Below are positions 62,784 through 64,000 of a stretch of 64,000 nucleotides of DNA, one piece after another. This DNA comes from Variovorax boronicumulans. Its GTDB lineage: Bacteria; Pseudomonadota; Gammaproteobacteria; Burkholderiales; Burkholderiaceae_C. The position numbers and the translations under genes are program-made. The stretch's first letter is position 1; each line of letters starts with the position of its first letter. Location of the stretch: positions 310,001 through 374,000 of the forward strand of contig NZ_JARXVG010000003.1 in NCBI RefSeq assembly GCF_029892485.1, in the 5' to 3' direction. A model generated the notes under the pieces. It was given only the letters and a program-made list of their open reading frames with translations, had not been told where the DNA came from and made no database searches.

Positions 62784-63719
62784 TCACGCAAGGCGCCCGG
62801 CGTGGGCGCCGACCATTTCCGCCAGCGCGTCGGCCACGGCCCTGACGCGCGGCGAGCGCCTCACGTCGGGGTGCACCACGCTCCACACCTCCCGCATCAC
62901 AGGCCGCCCTTCGCCGGGCACTTCAATCAGTGCGGCGTCGCCCCGCGCCATGAAGTCCGGCAGCATCGCGAGGCCCAGGCCGCCGCGGCAGGCGTTGTGC
63001 AGGGCCGTGAGGTCGTTGCTGCGCAGGACGAAAGGGCGCGTGCCGGCAAGCGCTGCAAGCAATTGCTGGTGCGGCACGTTGCCCGGCGAATCGCTGTAGC
63101 CGAGAAAGCACCAGTCGGCCTCCGCGCGCGTCAGCCACACCGGCGCGGCGTAGAGGCGGAAGGCCAGTTGGCCGAGCTTGCGTGCTGCAAGGCCTGGCTC
63201 GGTCGGGCGCATGAAGCGGATCGCGATGTCCGCGTCGCGACGCTGCAAATTCGCGCTGCGCAGTTCGCCAACGATGTCGAGCGCGATGCCCGGCCACCGG
63301 TCGGCCTGCGCGGCCCACAGCGGCACGATGAAGTGACTGGCGAAGGCCGGCGGCGCGGAGACGCGCACCGTGCCCTGTTCCGCCGCGTTCGCCGCGGCGG
63401 CGCGCGCGAAGGCGAGCACTTCCTGCTCGAGCCGCACGGCGGGTTCGAGCAATGCCTGGCCTTCGTCCGTCAGCGCCCAGCTTCGCGGCAGGCGGTCGAA
63501 GAGGCGCACGCCGATGTGCGACTCCAGCGCGCCGACCCGCCGCGCGACCGTCGAGTGCTCCACGCGCAACTGCCGCGCCGCACCCGAGAGGCTGCCCTCG
63601 CGCGCCACGGCCACGAAGAAGCGGATGTCGTCCCAGGCGAGGGACGCGAGAGCGGAGGCATCGGGGCGGTGAGCTGGCGATTCGTGCACAACGGATGCGA
63701 AGTTTTGGGGAATGGCCAA
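62784..63719 (-). CDS. LysR-family regulator
   Basis: The 311-residue regulator has an N-terminal winged helix (DDIRFFVAVAREGSLSGAARQLRVEHSTVARRVGALE in parts) and a LysR effector domain (VRVSAPPAFASHFIVPLWA; CRGGLGLAMLPDFMA). It is of the group with RR rather than QQ in the recognition helix (STVARRV). It is divergent from the GlcG/HbpS-like gene, 56 bp away, which is the probable target. The stop abuts the lpxO stop. Confidence 0.92.
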   Translation of the reverse strand: MAIPQNFASVVHESPAHRPDASALASLAWDDIRFFVAVAREGSLSGAARQLRVEHSTVARRVGALESHIGVRLFDRLPRSWALTDEGQALLEPAVRLEQEVLAFARAAAANAAEQGTVRVSAPPAFASHFIVPLWAAQADRWPGIALDIVGELRSANLQRRDADIAIRFMRPTEPGLAARKLGQLAFRLYAAPVWLTRAEADWCFLGYSDSPGNVPHQQLLAALAGTRPFVLRSNDLTALHNACRGGLGLAMLPDFMARGDAALIEVPGEGRPVMREVWSVVHPDVRRSPRVRAVADALAEMVGAHAGRLA

Positions 63720-63775
63720 TCATTCTGCCCGCCGATATCGTCCTGTGCTTCGTTCGTCACTTCACAGGATTCGCC

Positions 63776-64000
63776 ATGAGCACCGCGCCACAAGCCTTCA
63801 TTTCCTACGGCCCGCCCGTGTCCCTCGACATTGCCCGGCGCGTTGCCGCGGCCGCCGAAGCCGAGGCGCGCGCCAACGGTTGGCCGATGGTCATCGCGGT
63901 GATGGACAGCGCCGCCAACCTCGTGGTGCTGCACAAGATGGACCATGCGCAGACCGGCAGCGTCGAGATCGCGCAGGCCAAGGCGCGCAGCACCGTGCGC
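63776..64000 (+). CDS. GlcG/HbpS-family heme-binding-like protein, 5' part
   Basis: The visible 75 codons begin MSTAPQAFISYGPPVSL and continue with ARRVAAAAEAEARANGWPMV and IAVMDSAANLVVLHKMDHAQTGS, which match the GlcG/HbpS (DUF336) fold. The protein should be about 140-150 residues; the 3' end is outside the window. The family binds heme or small molecules; its roles vary. AGGA lies 10 bp before the ATG. It is divergent from a LysR gene. Confidence 0.88.
   Translation, partial: MSTAPQAFISYGPPVSLDIARRVAAAAEAEARANGWPMVIAVMDSAANLVVLHKMDHAQTGSVEIAQAKARSTVR

Overview
The window reads as chromosomal DNA of a high-GC betaproteobacterium of the Burkholderiales, most likely Comamonadaceae and Variovorax-like. 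This is inferred from the urtABCDE urea transporter, a Bug-type solute receptor, LpxO, an RND system with an OmpR-type two-component pair, a thiol dioxygenase cluster and many LysR regulators. No rRNA, tRNA, transposase, prophage or CRISPR array was seen. The labelled strand orientation changes often, so most transcription units hold one to five genes.

Layout. 0-5.7 kb: PHP phosphoesterase (cut by the window edge), CorA/ZntB channel and PiT phosphate transporter on the minus strand, divergent from a class PPK2 polyphosphate kinase, then an esterase and a MazG-like pyrophosphohydrolase. 6.2-12.5 kb: urtABCDE, interrupted by two kinds of structured intergenic repeat. 12.6-15 kb: MFS exporter and aldo/keto reductase. 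15.2-23.2 kb: a five-gene RND efflux operon (outer-membrane factor, adaptor, pump, response regulator, sensor kinase). 23.3-28.6 kb: a DedA-rhodanese fusion, an MFS transporter and a membrane protein in overlapping order, then a cache-domain kinase with its LuxR-type regulator.

28.7-42 kb is patchwork: small orphan genes (GreA/B-like, DUF1993, DUF938 methyltransferase, two immunity-like hypotheticals, a HEAT remnant, an NTP_transf_6 protein, an Excalibur protein), a ParD-like/methionine aminopeptidase pair with a palindromic operator, an M23 peptidase/L,D-transpeptidase pair, two C-terminal regulator relics (LysR, AraC), and PrsW. 42-49.7 kb: NlpC/P60 lipoprotein, kdsA, cstA-ybdD with a hairpin over the cstA ribosome site, an M20 peptidase, a Sel1-like protein and an ankyrin protein.

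49.8-55.4 kb is a sulfur cluster: thiol dioxygenase, a four-domain rhodanese protein, a Bug receptor and cystathionine beta-lyase, with a divergent LysR regulator. 55.4-59.2 kb is a nitrogen/heterocycle group: a solute receptor, nucleoside deaminase and ureD in one transcript, divergent from a Rieske oxygenase, with the same 13-bp element upstream of both. 59.2-64 kb: dadA with a divergent Lrp-type regulator, OsmC, LpxO, a LysR regulator and the start of a GlcG/HbpS-like protein.

The most unusual feature is in the urtD-urtE gap (11.35-11.80 kb): two 184-bp foldback elements in opposite orientation whose loop-proximal sequences are conserved while the stems have changed sequence and stayed paired. 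That pattern points to selection on a folded DNA or RNA form.
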